DNA of 64,000 nt from Phoenix dactylifera (GCF_009389715.1 NC_052404.1:1604738-1668737), one strand, 5' to 3'. Positions 1-13,994 are shown, counted from the stretch's first letter. The notes: generated by a model from the letters alone, not told the origin. A program made the numbers and translations.

Positions 1-3000
1 TGTTAGGAAAACCATTCTTTCTTATTTTTAAAGACTTTTTAGTATTTAATTTTGTTTTGATTTAAAAAATCTTTTGATTGCATTTTTCTCCATTGGCAGA
101 TCAAGAAGCTTGATGATTCTGAGTTTCGGAATGCATTTTCTCGGGCATATGTAAGGGTATGACCTTTTACACATCATTGGCATCTTCTTCTATCCTTATT
201 TCTGCCACTTGTATGCACGGTGAACTTTCTCATCCAATTTTCCGTTAAATGTCTGTAGGTAAAGGAGTATGACTCTAGGAGAAGCTTATCTAGGAGCCGA
301 AGCCGTAGCCATTCCTACTCAAGAAGCCGGAGTCCCAGTCGCAGTAGAAGTTACAGCCGGAGCCAGAGGTTTGGTGTAAATTAGTTGGCATTATCATGAT
401 AAAATGTGATGCCTTTTAACATGGATTGAGTATTTGCAGCAAGTCTCCAAAGGCAAAATCATCACACCATTCATTGTCAAGATCAAGATCAGTATCTTCT
501 CGTTCACGCTCAGGATCAAGGGGACGCTCTTTGTCAAGGTATATCTTTGTCTTTCAGATGTTTTCCAGGGTTTTTTTTACCTAGAATAAATATGTATGTA
601 ACTTTAAACTTTTTTGTGCTTGGGACACTTCAGATTGCAGGATACTGAAATATGTTGTTCCTTCAAAGTTGTAACTCATAAATATGCTTCTATGGATTAG
701 ACATTCTCTTCCTTTCCAAGTTCCAGTGACCTGTATAGTAAATGAGAATACACTGTTCCTTCACATCATGCTTATGCATTTATTCTACTTTCCAAATGGA
801 CATATTTATGATTCATAATTATACCATAATGCTTCTTGTAAGGGGACTGAAATTGCTGTCCAAAAATAATATTTGGTTGAGGAATTCGGGGATATCATAC
901 TCTTTTACATGGTTCTGTTGGATTGATTAGGAAAGTGCATCAATCTTAATTATGAGTCCATTTTACATATCTGAGAAATTACAGAAACTGCAACAGTCTC
1001 GCTATACTGAATGATAAATGGGGGATGATGTGCAATGCTTACTGATAAGTTTGTATGAGGGATGATATGCGCTTTCTAAAGCTTTACATGTGAGCATTCA
1101 GATATGCTATTGCATGCTATATTGAAGTAGTGTTTACTAGTCATCTTAAATCTGCCTTTTCTTTTAGCTGCTTGTTTCTTGAGGAATTGATTATTTAGAG
1201 TTTCTGCTACTGTTATTAGCATGTGTGTGCTCGCACACTCTCCCCCCTCCTCCCCCCTTCACACAGCAGGTGTTGTTATTAGACAGGATTTGATAGGTCT
1301 AGCTCTTGGTGGATTAATCTTCTAAATGGGAACTTGTCTTGGATGTTATTGTGAGTGGACCGATTGGTGCTATTAGTAGGCCAACATCTTGACTTTCTTT
1401 TTGGCTTGATTGGTTCATTGTTAGGTGTGCCGATTAGTTGGTGATTTTCTGTTGGTCTACGTCTAAACAAGGATGGTTTATGATTTACGTCCTTTGATGA
1501 TTTCTTATAACTAAGTTTCTGAGTAATTCAGTTTTTAGGATTCTGAGGTGCTCACACTTGTAGACACTTGGATATGATGAGGCACAACAAGATACTCCTT
1601 AACACTCTGAAATTGGAATATCCTGCTTAAGTTGGCTTAATGTTCTGATACTTTTCAGAGCTTACTGTTTGAAGGACACACTTTTGCAAGTAATGGTGCT
1701 TGCATTCTTAACTTTTGAAGTGCCAAACAATCGACCTCTAGTGTCTGGATATCTACTATATCACCATAACAAGTCTTCCCATGTTGGGCTTTATGGAAGT
1801 TTAAAGTGTCGGACAGCTTTTGCCAAGTGCCTGGTTAAGACTGGGAGCCTGTAATATGCATTTTGGTTCCTATTTTAGCTCCATGTGTGATGTAGTTTGC
1901 TGATTGGGCGCTGAATTGACTCGGGACAGAGCATTATGTTAGTCACTGTCACTAAGCTAGTGGGTGTATACTTTTTGGGGCTTGGTTTGTTGTTAGCATT
2001 TTTTTCTTTCCTTTCTCTTAGATTTTATTGATGCTCAGTTGTTCAGTTTTGGTGCCTTTATTGTGGCTTGCTTATTTTAACATGAGTTGTGCTGTCGTAA
2101 AAAATATTTGTTCATAAAGCTTAATTGGCATAATTGGACAAAGTTTAGGGGTGCATGCTTGAGGTTGGGACTTAAGTTGGTTGAGGGGTATTGGAGCAGA
2201 GAGGGTGCATTTCTCACAAAGATGCTAGTTAGTTGGCGGGAGCTATTGTATGCTTGCAAAATAATGTCTCAGCTGAAGTGGAGTGCTGTGAGGTATTGTG
2301 GGGCCATGTTGCTTTAGTAAGAATGCCTGTTGTTGGGAGCTTGGAGTGAAGTGGAGAGTGGAAGAGAAATAGAGTTGTTTAAGGTAAAGCAGAAGAGTCA
2401 AAGTACATTCATTGGTTAAGTGAGCAAGTACAGAGGGTTTCTGAGAGTCTTCTAGGCTTGCTGAACATTGCTGTAGGGAAGCTAGGAGGTAGAGCACAGG
2501 TACGGAATAGATGGAGCTTTGTGCTACTGAGACACTTGGCACGAGGTGTTGAGAATTGTTTGACACTTACGGAGAAAAAAAGAAAATAGTATAGAGATGC
2601 TGTTGCAAATTACAAGAAAAATAAAATATATAAATATGTTGAAATACTTTACTGTACAATTTTGTATTTAACAGTATCCTTTTAATAAAATAAATTTGTA
2701 CTTCTGCCAGAATATGTTAGTAAAAGTAGTAGGCAGAATGTGATGCTTCACTGGACAATGTCCTAGCACTATAGGCTATCTTTATTTAGTGCCTGAAATG
2801 GTTATGAAGAAAGTGTGCAAGAAGCCTTAGGCCATGTTTATGTAGCGCCTGAAATGGTTAAGAAAGTTTGGTTACTTGCAGTAAAGTGTGTATTGACATG
2901 ACATTCCCAAAAGCTTATGCGAAATTCTGATATTTCTGGCTAAGGACTTCCCATTTTTGGTCTGCCAAAGGGTGTCATGCTGTGCCATGTTGTGTCCAAG

Positions 3001-4938
3001 TGTAGAAGTATTGGTACTCCAGAATTTGTGAATGTTGGAGTATTCAGGTAGCATGCAGAAAAGACAAGTTAGTCACTGGGAGGTTGGAATGGAGGATAGT
3101 GACAGAGAGTAGTTGCAGCAGTTTGAAATTAGGAACATCAGGCTCCAAGAGAGTTGAGGTGGGGGGGGGGGAGTGATGCAGCTGACAAGTTGAAATTAGG
3201 ATTTAATTTGTTAACATATTTAGGTTTTATTGGATTCGGATGTTGGATTTTTAGCAGTTGTGTTCTCTTGGTGTATAAGTCCTTAATGAAGGTTTTGACT
3301 ATAAAACAAAGTTTTTTGACCTGTCCTGACTTAATTTTTGTGCCTGTATAAATAAATCTTATGTTGCATCTGTCTGCACGATTCTTATCTGGTCAATCCT
3401 CTTATTTAAATTTATGCATACTTAACCACCCATTGGCAAATTATCTTCTTTACCTTGTGGCGGTACTATAACCTTTACCATTTGTCCATTATAATGGAGT
3501 CGGCTGGTTCAATTTCCAGCTGTTATTTCCTTGCAGTTTGGAAGATTGTTTACATGTCTATAATTTATTGTACTTTTTGTCATGCTCCAAATCACTTCGT
3601 ACTTTATTTTTGATATCATGCTCCAAGTAACTTTGTACGTTATTTTAGATATGAGTACTTATGGAATTAAATTTTACTTCTCAAGCAGCAGCTTTGCATT
3701 CATGATTTTTTTCTAGGTTTTAATTGAGTGCTTTATAATTTATATATGTAGTTGAACATGAAAAATAGTTAAATCTAGCATCCCTGCCATTTGGCTTGGT
3801 TTTTTCCTTGTTTTGTGAGCTTTCCTCCGATTGAAACTTTTCTTTAAGCGGGTTGCCCATGATTAAGAACATTCAACACTGTCCAGTTATCATTGTGTTT
3901 TTGAAAGTTGCCTTGTCTGTTTTTTAGATCTGGGCTTATGCGGCGATCTGGGGATTGCATATTAGGATCTTGATGGGATTTGGTGCAAATGCCTGCAACT
4001 CTTTTGGTTGTGTGAGGTATGCTGTTTCATCAGTGAACAGCTTCAGAAATCCAGAAAACATATTAACGTTTATGCCTTATGGCCTTTAGCTAATACCCAT
4101 TGGAGTTCGATGGGGAAGAAAGGATGGGTTGCAACCATAGAGCTGGCTTTCCATGAGCTATGTGGAACTGGGACTCACCAAAGTGGTAGAAACAAGTTTC
4201 GCGTTCAGTCTCCAATATTGTCAGAATTATAGGACCTGCCGTTGGATTCTGGATGTGGATTCTGGATGTGGATTTTGTTGGTACAATGAAATAGATACAT
4301 CTCCACTTCATTATTCATTAAAGATTATTTTTTGCTCTTTAGGTTCTAAAGTGTATCCTGTCCTTGGTAGTTCTGAATATAGTTGACTTTTGACTATGGC
4401 TTAAGTATCACCAATCCTTTTGATGATACTTCTTGTACGTCATATTTTTGGATCGTTATGCATGTGTTAAATTTCCTTTGAGAATTGAATGCTTTCAAAG
4501 CTTTTTTAAGCACCTTATCCTCCTTTCTATATGGTAACTCTGACGTGGAAGAGGCGTTGAAGCTTTTGGATCAAGCTGTTAAAGCAGCGATATGGATATT
4601 GAATTCAGTTGTTTCTGGAACTTTTTGCAGATCACAATCAAGATCCAGATCACCCTTGGCTTCTGTAAGTTGCACCCTGAAATGTATTTTATTACTTTTC
4701 CATATCTGTTGAACTGAAACTGTGTTTGTGCAGCCACTGCCTAGTAAACCTGCAAGCAGAAGTCCTAGGAAGAAGAGTCCTAGCAGGAGCAGGAGCAGGG
4801 TTTCATCGAGATCTCCATCCCCTGCTGTATGAGCCACTAAATTTTTGCGTTAGTTTCTGTTTTTGTGATAATATTTACTTCTCTGGTTTGATACCGATTT
4901 TGCTTTATTTTACGTGAGGACAGGCCAAATCTGATTAA
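1..4938 (+). CDS. SR34/SR30-type serine/arginine-rich splicing factor, 3' part
   Basis: Partial gene; the 5' exons lie before the window. SR proteins of this class bind exonic enhancers through two RRMs and recruit U1 and U2AF in the nucleus through a phosphorylated RS tail. Exons read at 100-156, 259-368, 440-538, 4631-4664, 4734-4826 and 4924-4938, all GT-AG, giving the last 135 residues. The first exon encodes IKKLDDSEFRNAFSRAYVR, the last helix of the second RRM and a hallmark of SF2/ASF-like plant SR proteins; the rest is a dense RS tail ending PAAKSD. Intron 539-4630 is 4.1 kb, far longer than the others. Failure to splice 4827-4923 would end the protein two codons later (GTA TGA), so two C-termini are possible. 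Family assignment is firm; SR34 versus SR30 cannot be settled from this part. Confidence 0.9.
539..4630 (+). other. Long RS-region intron of the SR gene
   Basis: A 4.1 kb intron with donor AG/GTATAT and acceptor TTTTTGCAG. It holds no ORF that I recognise and no clear transposon ends. Short pyrimidine tracts (about 1240-1260) and a run of G at 3161-3171 are the only low-complexity spots. In plant SR genes the longest intron is commonly the one that is alternatively spliced (established knowledge). A candidate exon inside it is listed separately. Confidence 0.7.
3928..4016 (+). other. Candidate cryptic or poison exon in the SR long intron
   Basis: An 89-nt segment is preceded by a pyrimidine-rich acceptor (GTCTGTTTTTTAG) and followed by a donor GAG/GTATGC. 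Joined to the exon ending at 538 it would read on for 15 codons and meet TGA, so inclusion would introduce a premature stop and, as 89 is not a multiple of three, also shift the frame. This fits the known habit of SR genes of limiting their own level by unproductive splicing, but only the splice-site words are seen here; use of the exon is inferred. Confidence 0.35.
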
Positions 4939-7900
4939 AGCTGATATGTTCCAAGGATGGCCAGATAAGAATAAACATATTAAGTGGATTTGGAAGGTCA
5001 TGGATTATGAGAGAAGTCTACCGCTTGGTCATCTAGGGCACCAAGATTCTTGGTTGTGCTGTTAAGGTTTGATTTAGAATGCTGAATGTTTATGGAACTA
5101 TGCTGAACTTATGTCAGGAGAACAAAATTGTATGCGAGAATTGCTGTTTATTTATCCTATCTGCAATGACAATGGTACTGTTGTTGTAGTTGATTAATTA
5201 ATACTGATAATTAGACCTTTGCTTATTGCACTCTGAATAGAGCTGGTTATGTTGACCCGTTGGAATTTTTCTCATTCTGTGGCATTGATTGGTGAAGCAT
5301 GTCATCATGGGTTTTCTTTATGGTGCACGGGGATTGTCTCTCTGTGTCCCTTCGTGCGTTCATGCACCAGGGTGCATGCTGTTGTCTTCGGAGGCCTTTA
5401 CCTTTCAGAGGGAATTTCTTGATTTCATGCACCAAACTTTATTTAACCTCTTTGCTTTTATTTAGACTGGCAGCAAAACTGGTACTCAACCCAGACCAGA
5501 TGCTCTGCTGCTAAATAGTTGTATTTTGTTTTCCAAAACAGACATGTTTAGTTTATTTTCGAATCAAACGTTGCTGTTCAAGCTGAAGAATCCATTCGTC
5601 TACCGTCTTTTGAAGCTTCCCCTGAGTTCAAAGTCCAGGATGGTAAGAATTCGCACCGGTACCGCTGGTCCCATTTTTCAGTGTAGCGGAAAGGGTCCTG
5701 TCCGTGGTGTGATGATACCGTTCTTGTGGGATATTCTTTTCTTGTTTTTAATGAAAATAAATCTTTTTCCTATCTCGAGCTTAGTGTTTCGTTGTTGTGG
5801 GGACTTTGGTTACTGCTCATTTTAGGCATCCAAAATTACATATGGGTCATAGCCACTTTTCACGGGCCGCTGACTACTTGGAGGCTGAAGTAGCTTTCCT
5901 AATTTAAACAAAAAAAAGATGTTTAAATCTCTAATTTTCCCGATCAGAGATCCGAAAGTGACCATCTGCCTTTAAGACGGTCAACCTCCTCCTCAGCAAC
6001 CTACGAAGGATTATAATTTTTCGAAGAGTTTGCACGTACCATCATAACACGGGCATAAACGCTAGATCCTGTGATGAAGGAACTGATCCCATGTCTTTTC
6101 ATACCAAGGTATACACTTTTGGTGCCACTCAGATGCTCGACCTAGGCTAGCCCAACAACGAATGCAACTATTCCACCAATCATGTGTGGATTCTATTTGT
6201 GAGAATTTGCTTTTAGGATCCCAGCAGTCAGCACTCTCAAAATATGGCCCACGATTGTTGCTTGCTTTGATGATGTTGGATACCTACCCTACATGGCTAC
6301 ATCCCACATCCTATCGCCAGTCCTTCTCCCTTCCACGAGCGAAGGAAAGCGTGCCCCCGTGACATCCAATTTCACTGTAACGCCTGCCAAGACTCTGGTG
6401 GCCGGAAAGGAGAAGCATCAGAATCCGCCCACAAACACCCTCGTTCCAAAGCCAGATGAGGTGCCTCACCATACAATTTCGTATCGTCCACCGCTTTTGT
6501 CCCAAACCAACTCACGTCAAGAGAAACACACACCCCTTTCTTTGGACGATACTCTGAGAGAGAGAGAGAGAGAGAGCTCTATGACTGTCCATCATGGTGG
6601 ATTTTCCTTTTAACGAAGATATTTGCATTCCTTTGCCCATCAACAGTTAGTTGATCCTGACCTCTTTCATTGAAATTTGTATCTTTCCGCACCTCCAAAT
6701 TGACTGTCCAAAGAATCCGAAGGTTGGGCCTGCCATTCAAATTCAGATGCGATATCAAAGATGCCAAAAATTTCTTGTGAACGGGCGCTTAACGGATAGA
6801 TGGTTTGTCATCTCCGCCATTGTTTCACAGTGAAGAGATTGCATGATCAAAATTTCTCGGTAGAATTGGTTGGCTCCTGGATTTATTTGGGCAGTCAAGA
6901 GGGATTCAGATATGCAACACCCTCATCAATTAAACACTCGCGTTTGCTGCGAACCAGACCAGCACAACTCTGGCCGGGTTGTGATTCACACCCCTCATTA
7001 GGATATGCATGCAATATTTATCCCGTTCCCAATACAATTGGGACCTGAAGTTTTTGCTTTCTCGAGACCTGAATTGGGTTCAATTTGTGGCTTAGCCGGA
7101 GCCCTGTCTGATGTTGTTCACACTACGTACGTGAAGTTAGATTAAACTTGTTGACAAGTACGCCAATTCACACGAGCCGTTTTCTTCATCTTATGCTTAG
7201 TTCCCTTCATTGCAGCACTTTCTTGATACCACTGTAATGTGGCTTAAGGTGACCAAGAATGCTGACTGCCTCACAGTGGGAATTGAGCCATATTCTCTTA
7301 TATCACATAAAAAATGTGATCGGTTTGCACCCTCCTTCAAACTGATATATTGCTTACCTTTTATTATTATTTTTTTTTTAGAAATGAAAAAATCTACTCA
7401 AAATAAATTATTCATGACTAAATACCCCATCCTTAAAAAAGAAAATTACAAAAACTCTCTTAACATTTGCGTTTATTATGCTTATACTCAATTGCTTGTA
7501 AAACCTATACTCATATCCGATTAAAGTAGTAGTATTAGTAAAATTGTTTATCCCATATAAAAAATTAAAATTTTTTTTAAATAGAAAGAAGAATGCATAC
7601 TTTTTTTTTATGACTGTTATATCACTTAAGATTATCTTAATTATTTTTGAAATTTTTTCTGACATAATAGTTTGATCTTATTTAAGATTAATGGTCTAAC
7701 TAACGTCCTATTAAATTGTAGATTGAAATAATTAAAATATTAGATTAGAATAAACCGAATAAATATAAATTTATTAAATTATTAGATGTAAGTGTAATTA
7801 TTTTTATTTTTAATTTACTTAAAAAAAAATATGGAGGTGGTCTGGATTACACGTATATGCACCATCCAAATCGAGAAGGTGAAATGTTGTCCGAAAATAG

Positions 7901-8437
7901 CAGCATGACACGGGCGTTGGGGGCATTGCGCAATTCACACGTTACTTCACCTTTTCATGATTCTTCTTAATGGTAAATACCGACTTTTCAATTCAATTCA
8001 CAACCTTGCTCGCCATAAATGTCACCAAACACTATTTGTCGTTGCCGCATCTAAGTCGAAAAGTCGTAAGATATTGCTTTCAAAATCTGGAGATTACCTC
8101 GAGTGAGATTGGAGCCGTTGTTCTGACAAATTAGTTTTCCTATTCTTGTGAAGGCGATTGCAGAGCTTGTTTCCTTTCTCTCTCTTTTTTTTTTATCTTT
8201 TTTTTTTCTGGTTCATGGAGATTGCAGAGTTGCTTCTTTCTTCTTCTTCTACATAGAGGGAACGACCGTTGCTTCGTCTGTTTCTTTATGTCCTCATCTC
8301 CTTGAAGTGCCTCTTCTCCAATCCATCAAAACAGTACATGTAGATTTCTTAGAGGAGACTGCTGCACAGAGGAAGGGAGCGGGTGGGGGACTCCCAGAAG
8401 AGCCTGAAGAGGCCACTAGTTTAAGAAAAAGAAAGAG
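4939..8437. other. Spacer between SR gene and beta-glucosidase gene
   Basis: It begins with the SR 3' UTR (to roughly 5250) and ends with the leader of the beta-glucosidase gene. I see no gene in between. Short open frames occur at 5526-5825 and 6293-6613 but match no family I know. A (GA)n run lies at about 6557-6575, and 7350-7850 is very AT-rich with T and A tracts. The segment 8100-8437, just before the beta-glucosidase ATG, is pyrimidine-rich and may be its 5' UTR. Confidence 0.6.
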
Positions 8438-11400
8438 ATGAGGAGGGGAGGATTCATTTCTACTTTATTCCTGGTTCTTCTGCTATCTGTAGGAGAGGGT
8501 AGTTCAGGCCAAACTGCCACCAAATTTAACAGGAATGATTTCCCACCGGACTTCGTCTTTGGAGCTGGAACCTCGGCTTACCAGGTTTGTTAGCTCTCTG
8601 TCCTTGGTTTCCTTCCTTCAGATGACAAGAAAAACACGGAGAAACGGTGGGCTGCAACTGGAGCTAAAACCATGTTTGGACACCAATTTGCAGGTGGAGG
8701 GAGCAGCAGCTGAGGATGGAAGGACTCCAAGCATTTGGGATACTTTCACTCATGCAGGTAAACTTTTTATTTTTTTTCCTCCAAAGTTAGGACTTAGGGG
8801 GTGGGATCAAGACTTTTATAATTCACCTTTGCTTGGATCAACACCACCTCGATGTCTGAAGCAAGCAAGATATCACACAAATTCAAAGCTATGCTTATTT
8901 ATTTTGTGACACACCAACATGCGACATTTGTCTGTGTTCTTGTTAAATGATTATAGCCTTTTTCCAAATTATGGCATCATACTCAGAAGAAAATACATCT
9001 TTAAAGAAGCTCTTGTGCAGTGAAGATACATCTTATTGCGATCAAACAAAATCAAAAGGTTTGAGTTTGTAATGATCTTGACAGGGGGGATGGCAGACAA
9101 GAGCACAGGTGATGTAGCTTCAGATGGGTACCACAAATACAAGGTATAATCCTACCTTTATTTAGAACATTATCTTATATTATTAATTCTTGAATTATAA
9201 AAACAAAATAGCCATATGCTTTTCAATGTAATATGATCTGCATGCAAATATAACCATGTTGTATCAGAAAAAGATATATGTACAATAATTATGTTTTTTT
9301 TAAAAAAAATACTGCAGTGACAAGGTTAGAAAATAACCATTATGAAAATTGTTTAATGACCATGATGTATCAAAAACAACCCTTTTGTTTTGAGGTCATT
9401 ATATACAGTATACCATAGAAATATATGTTTAAAAATGGTTTTAATCACTCCATTCTCACTCTTATAACTAGCTTGTCCAAAAGAATGAGGAGGGATTGAG
9501 ATAAGAAACTTGGGTCACACCTGCCCCCCACCATGATAAGAAAGCAAATCTTTTATAAATCCCGCAAGTATGCAACTCCTCCAAATTTCTTTCTTTCTTT
9601 TTTTTTGTTTGTGTGTCTACGCGACAATAAAGAAAGAAGTTAGCCAATCAGGAAAGAAAGTCCATTATTTGATTACTTATATAAAAATTGAACAAATAAA
9701 TTATGATCATCTATAGATGCCAACTTCTGCACTTGATAAAAACTATTATATGATGGTATCAAATAATCTGGGTTTAAATCTTGCCTAAACCAAGGAATAA
9801 CCCTCTTCTTTTTTATAGCACGTCATTTTCAGTGGACCTTTTGTTTGAATATCGTCATTGCTGACGACCATGTAGTAATATTCAGGAACAACTTGGAATA
9901 TTCTGGCCATAAAGATCCAAATAGAAACTCTGCCTCAATTATACTTAAAGACTAGGTCACCTAAAAGACAAAAGCTCCGGCCATATACGGTGATGAGTCT
10001 CTAATTTTGAAGGAAAAAACAAATGAATAAATAATAATAATAAAAATGACTGGCTTAGAATAATAAAAGAATCTAAAATAATAATAATAATTTTATTTAT
10101 AATAAAAGAGTATAATAATAATTTTATTTCCTTCATTCCATTTTCCCTATCTTTATGCACTGGTCTAGTTTGTGATGGCCGGATTCAGAATATAAAACAA
10201 TCTTTATCTTCCTGTAAATGTGATATTTGATAATTAACATGATAAAAAGAAATGACATTGGTTTTCACAAATTAAGAGATCCTTTCATATCTTGTGTTAT
10301 GCTGATGAAACGTGATCAACCTAAAATGTAACCTTTGAGTTACATGTGATCAAAATCTAAAATTTTATTCTTTGGAAGTAGATGTTTATAATTTCAAGAA
10401 CTAAAAGGGTCTAATAAGCTGCCATCATGCACCGGTATCTGAAATAAATGCACTTTATATCATGCAGGAAGATGTCAAGCTAATGACTGACACAGGTCTG
10501 GAGGCCTACAGATTCTCCATCTCTTGGTCAAGGCTTCTTCCATGTATGATAACCAGATGGTTCTTATCCCTTGTGTACACTTTGCCTGCTTTACTAAAGT
10601 TTCCTCGCTAATTACGACTTTAATTTCTCTCTAGATGGGAGAGGATATGTCAATCCAAAAGGCCTGGAGTTCTACAACAACCTCATCAACGAGCTGATAG
10701 AAAATGGTCAGATTTGATTACCATTCCGCTTATGGAACTTAGTTATGTTATATGTGATCATATCATTGTAATCAGTCCTTTAACTTGATAAGCCTCAGGA
10801 AAATTGTGTTCTTAATAATAAGCTGAATTATTTTACACTCTTATGCTTGAAATCTTTTTTCTCATTACCTTAAACATCTTATAGCCAACAAGAGGCCCGC
10901 CAGAAAATCTCTTCTACATAAGAATGCAGATCTACTCAGTTTTATGTATAAATAATAAACGTAAAGATCAGCATTTCTATGTTTCAGAAGAAAATATCTT
11001 CATTTACTAGTGTCTTTGTAATATATTCGTCAGGAGAGTTCTTTTCTTCATTGCTCAAAAAGAATTTCTTCATGATCTTCTTCTTCCATTTCCTTTTGAA
11101 TGCAATAGGAATTCAGCTGCATGTTACACTCTACCATCTTGATCTTCCCCAAGTACTCGAAGACGAGTACGGAGGATGGCTGAGCCCCAAGATCGTGTAA
11201 TTTTTTGAACTCCTAATGTATTTTCATGCTAAACTTCTCTTATCAAACATGAAGTGAGTGAAAATTTTCTTGAACTATGTATATATCCTTCAGGGATGAT
11301 TTCACAGCATATGCAGACGTGTGCTTTAGGCAATTTGGCGATAGAGTTTCGCATTGGACTACCATTGTCGAGCCCGATGTTATAGGGATGGCATCCTATG

Positions 11401-13994
11401 ACACCGGAATATGGCCACCTAGCCGGTGCTCTTATCCATTTGGCATCAATTGCATGGCCGGCAATTCCACCACAGAGCCATACATTGCAGTTCACAACAT
11501 TCTACTAGCGCATGCATCAGCTGTCACACTATATAAGAATAAATATCAAGTGAGTAATTTCATTCAGATCATTTCTTAACTTTGCCAAGTTGAGCGTTGC
11601 TTGCATTTTTTTTAAGGATTTTGAGATAGATGGAGCTGGGCATACATCTTTTTCCTGAAACTAGAGGAGTCTGTCTTTATGCGAATGTTTTATTACTTTC
11701 AGCATAATTCCAATACATAGCTGTAATCGGATTACACCCTATTTGGGATGCATGTACAGAGCAATGGGCACATTCCATTTACACAGTCCATCTACTACAT
11801 GCTCATGTTGGAGTAAAAGAATTTGAAAATAGCAGTCCATGGCACAAACTTTCAAGCCTTTTCTCCCCCCCAACAAAACGGCGAACACCATCTAAGGCAT
11901 AGTGAATGGCAAATAGCTTCTCTTTTTCCATTTTTTTTTTCTTTTCAGAGAAAACCACAACAAATAGACCAATAATTAATAATGAGCAAATAACAAGAAG
12001 GATGGGCTTGAACTGCAAGATAGATCAAAACTTTCATTGGTAAACTTCAAGCCTACCTACATAAGAAACATCAATCCAAAAAATTTGGCCAGCTTTGTCT
12101 GCCATTTTAACCTTTCAAATGAAGGTAACATCCTTGATCATCATCACCTTCAGCAAAATTCTTTCATACAACCACCCATATTATCTAAATAATCTTCCAC
12201 TCTTCTTGCTACGTCCTTTGAATCATCACTTAAATCTCCTGTAGAGAATATATATATATTATGGAAAAGATTAGCTTGTGTTCTTATTACAAGAAACGGA
12301 TATTGGAAACTTTCTAGCTCTGTAAATTCCTGCTGCTTTTTGGATGCAGGCTGTGCAAAAGGGATGGATAGGCATAAATGTCTACTCCTACTGGTGTTAC
12401 CCATTTTCAAACTCCACAGCAGATGTTGAAGCAGCCCAAAGAGCATTAGACTTCACAGTTGGCTGGTAAGCGTATGGCTTGTATACTACTTTCATAACTT
12501 CGAAGGTAGGTATACTTACATTACCATGAATGCATGCATTTGACCTCATGGCACTGTATGTTATCGATGCGTATGCATGAAGTATAGTGCTTTTCTATGA
12601 AATAACGAGATATGCAACTTCAGGATCTTAAATCCCCTGGTGGCTGGAGACTATCCTAAGGTAATGAAGCAGAATGCAGGCTCGAGGCTCCCGTCCTTCA
12701 ACAAACACCAGTCCAAACAAGTAAAGGGTTCTTTTGACTTCATTGGTCTGAACCACTACCTTTCAGTGTATGTCAAAGACAACTCTAATGGTCCGAAGCC
12801 AAGTCTCCGTGACTTCAACGCAGATGTCTTTGCCCTATTTACAGGTTTGGTTCTCTAGCATCAACTAATTGAAATGGATAAAATTTTTGGAGTGGGGCCT
12901 AACTGATGGCTAATGATGTATTGCAGTTTCTAGGAATGAAACACCAGCTGGTCAGGTAAGAGTGCTGCCTTTTATCGCAAGCAGGCTTGGTTTCATAGCT
13001 TCAGTTGGCTAACATGTTTAGTATTCTCTGAACCAGTTTATTCCAAGCCACATTCCAGTTGATCCAGCTGGGCTACAGTATATGTTGGAGTATATTAAAG
13101 AAGTCTATGGAAATCCTCCTATTTATATCCAAGAAAATGGTCAGTCCAGCTCCACCATAGCGACTTCAATCTTGTTAGTTAGAAGGAATGTTACAGTCCT
13201 TTGCAACATTCCTCACAAATTCTGAAGTCCCATCTGTAACTTATGTGAGAGATAAAGGAACAGAGAGCTAGCTATTCTACTGTATTCTCCTATCTTGATC
13301 TGTTTGAGATAAGGCAAAAACAAAAAGACAAGTACTTCCAAATGCTCCTCTGCTTCCAAGGCCATGGGGTGCGATATCCATCCGAGACCTTTAGAAATCA
13401 ACCAGTTCTAGAATATATATACCATGGTCAATCAAAATTTACAAAAGGGTTGTTAGACACTTAATAATGCTAAATTTGGAATATGGTCGCCTATGGAAAC
13501 AAGGCTTGCTGTTTGATGTGTGCGCTACATTTATGTCATCAGGCTTTGGACTGGGAGTTAATGACACTTTCAACGATACTGCAAGGATCGATTTCTTGAG
13601 TGGTTTCATGGGAAGCACACTTCAAGCTTTCAGGTAATATTATTTCTGTCGTTCTTACGCGCACCAAGTTAATTAAACAAAGTTTCTGCTAGAAACTTTT
13701 TGACAAATAAATTCTTCATTTCTGAGCACCTGCTCTTATTTCCCTCCCTTTTTTCTCGTCTGCAGGAATGGATCAAACGTGAGAGGATACTTTGTGTGGG
13801 CATTCTTAGATGTCTTCGAGTTTTTGGCTGGGTATAGCGCGCGCTTTGGGCTACATTATGTGGACTTTGAGGGGGAGGAGCACAGAAGGCAACCGAGGCT
13901 CTCTGCATTTTGGTACTCTGAGTTCCTGAAGAAGAAAAGCAGCAGGAACATAAGGATGACCGGCCTAAATCCAGCATCCCATGCTCAACAATGA
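8438..13994 (+). CDS. GH1 beta-glucosidase (BGLU11/BGLU22-like), secreted
   Basis: Retaining beta-glucosidase of glycoside hydrolase family 1, likely vacuolar or apoplastic, acting on beta-glucosides of unknown identity. Exons: 8438-8584, 8694-8757, 9085-9143, 10468-10543, 10635-10706, 11109-11196, 11294-11549, 12350-12465, 12624-12844, 12927-12955, 13037-13139, 13543-13633, 13766-13994. They give 516 aa, normal for the family, with 13 exons as in most plant GH1 genes. Residues 1 to about 25 form a signal peptide ([18 protein letters not shown]). The nucleophile Glu is present in YIQENG and the acid/base Glu in TIVEPD. The usual NEP is VEP, and the sugar-binding DNFEW is DVFEF. Wording such as [24 protein letters not shown] and [16 protein letters not shown] places it near the BGLU11/22 (hydroxyisourate hydrolase-like) clade. 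The first ATG after the pyrimidine-rich leader is chosen because it opens the signal peptide. Confidence 0.93.

Noticed and set aside
5526-6613. Possible small genes between the SR and beta-glucosidase genes
   Set aside because: The frames at 5526-5825 and 6293-6613 show no family motif, and the latter encodes a GA microsatellite; no splice pattern joins them.
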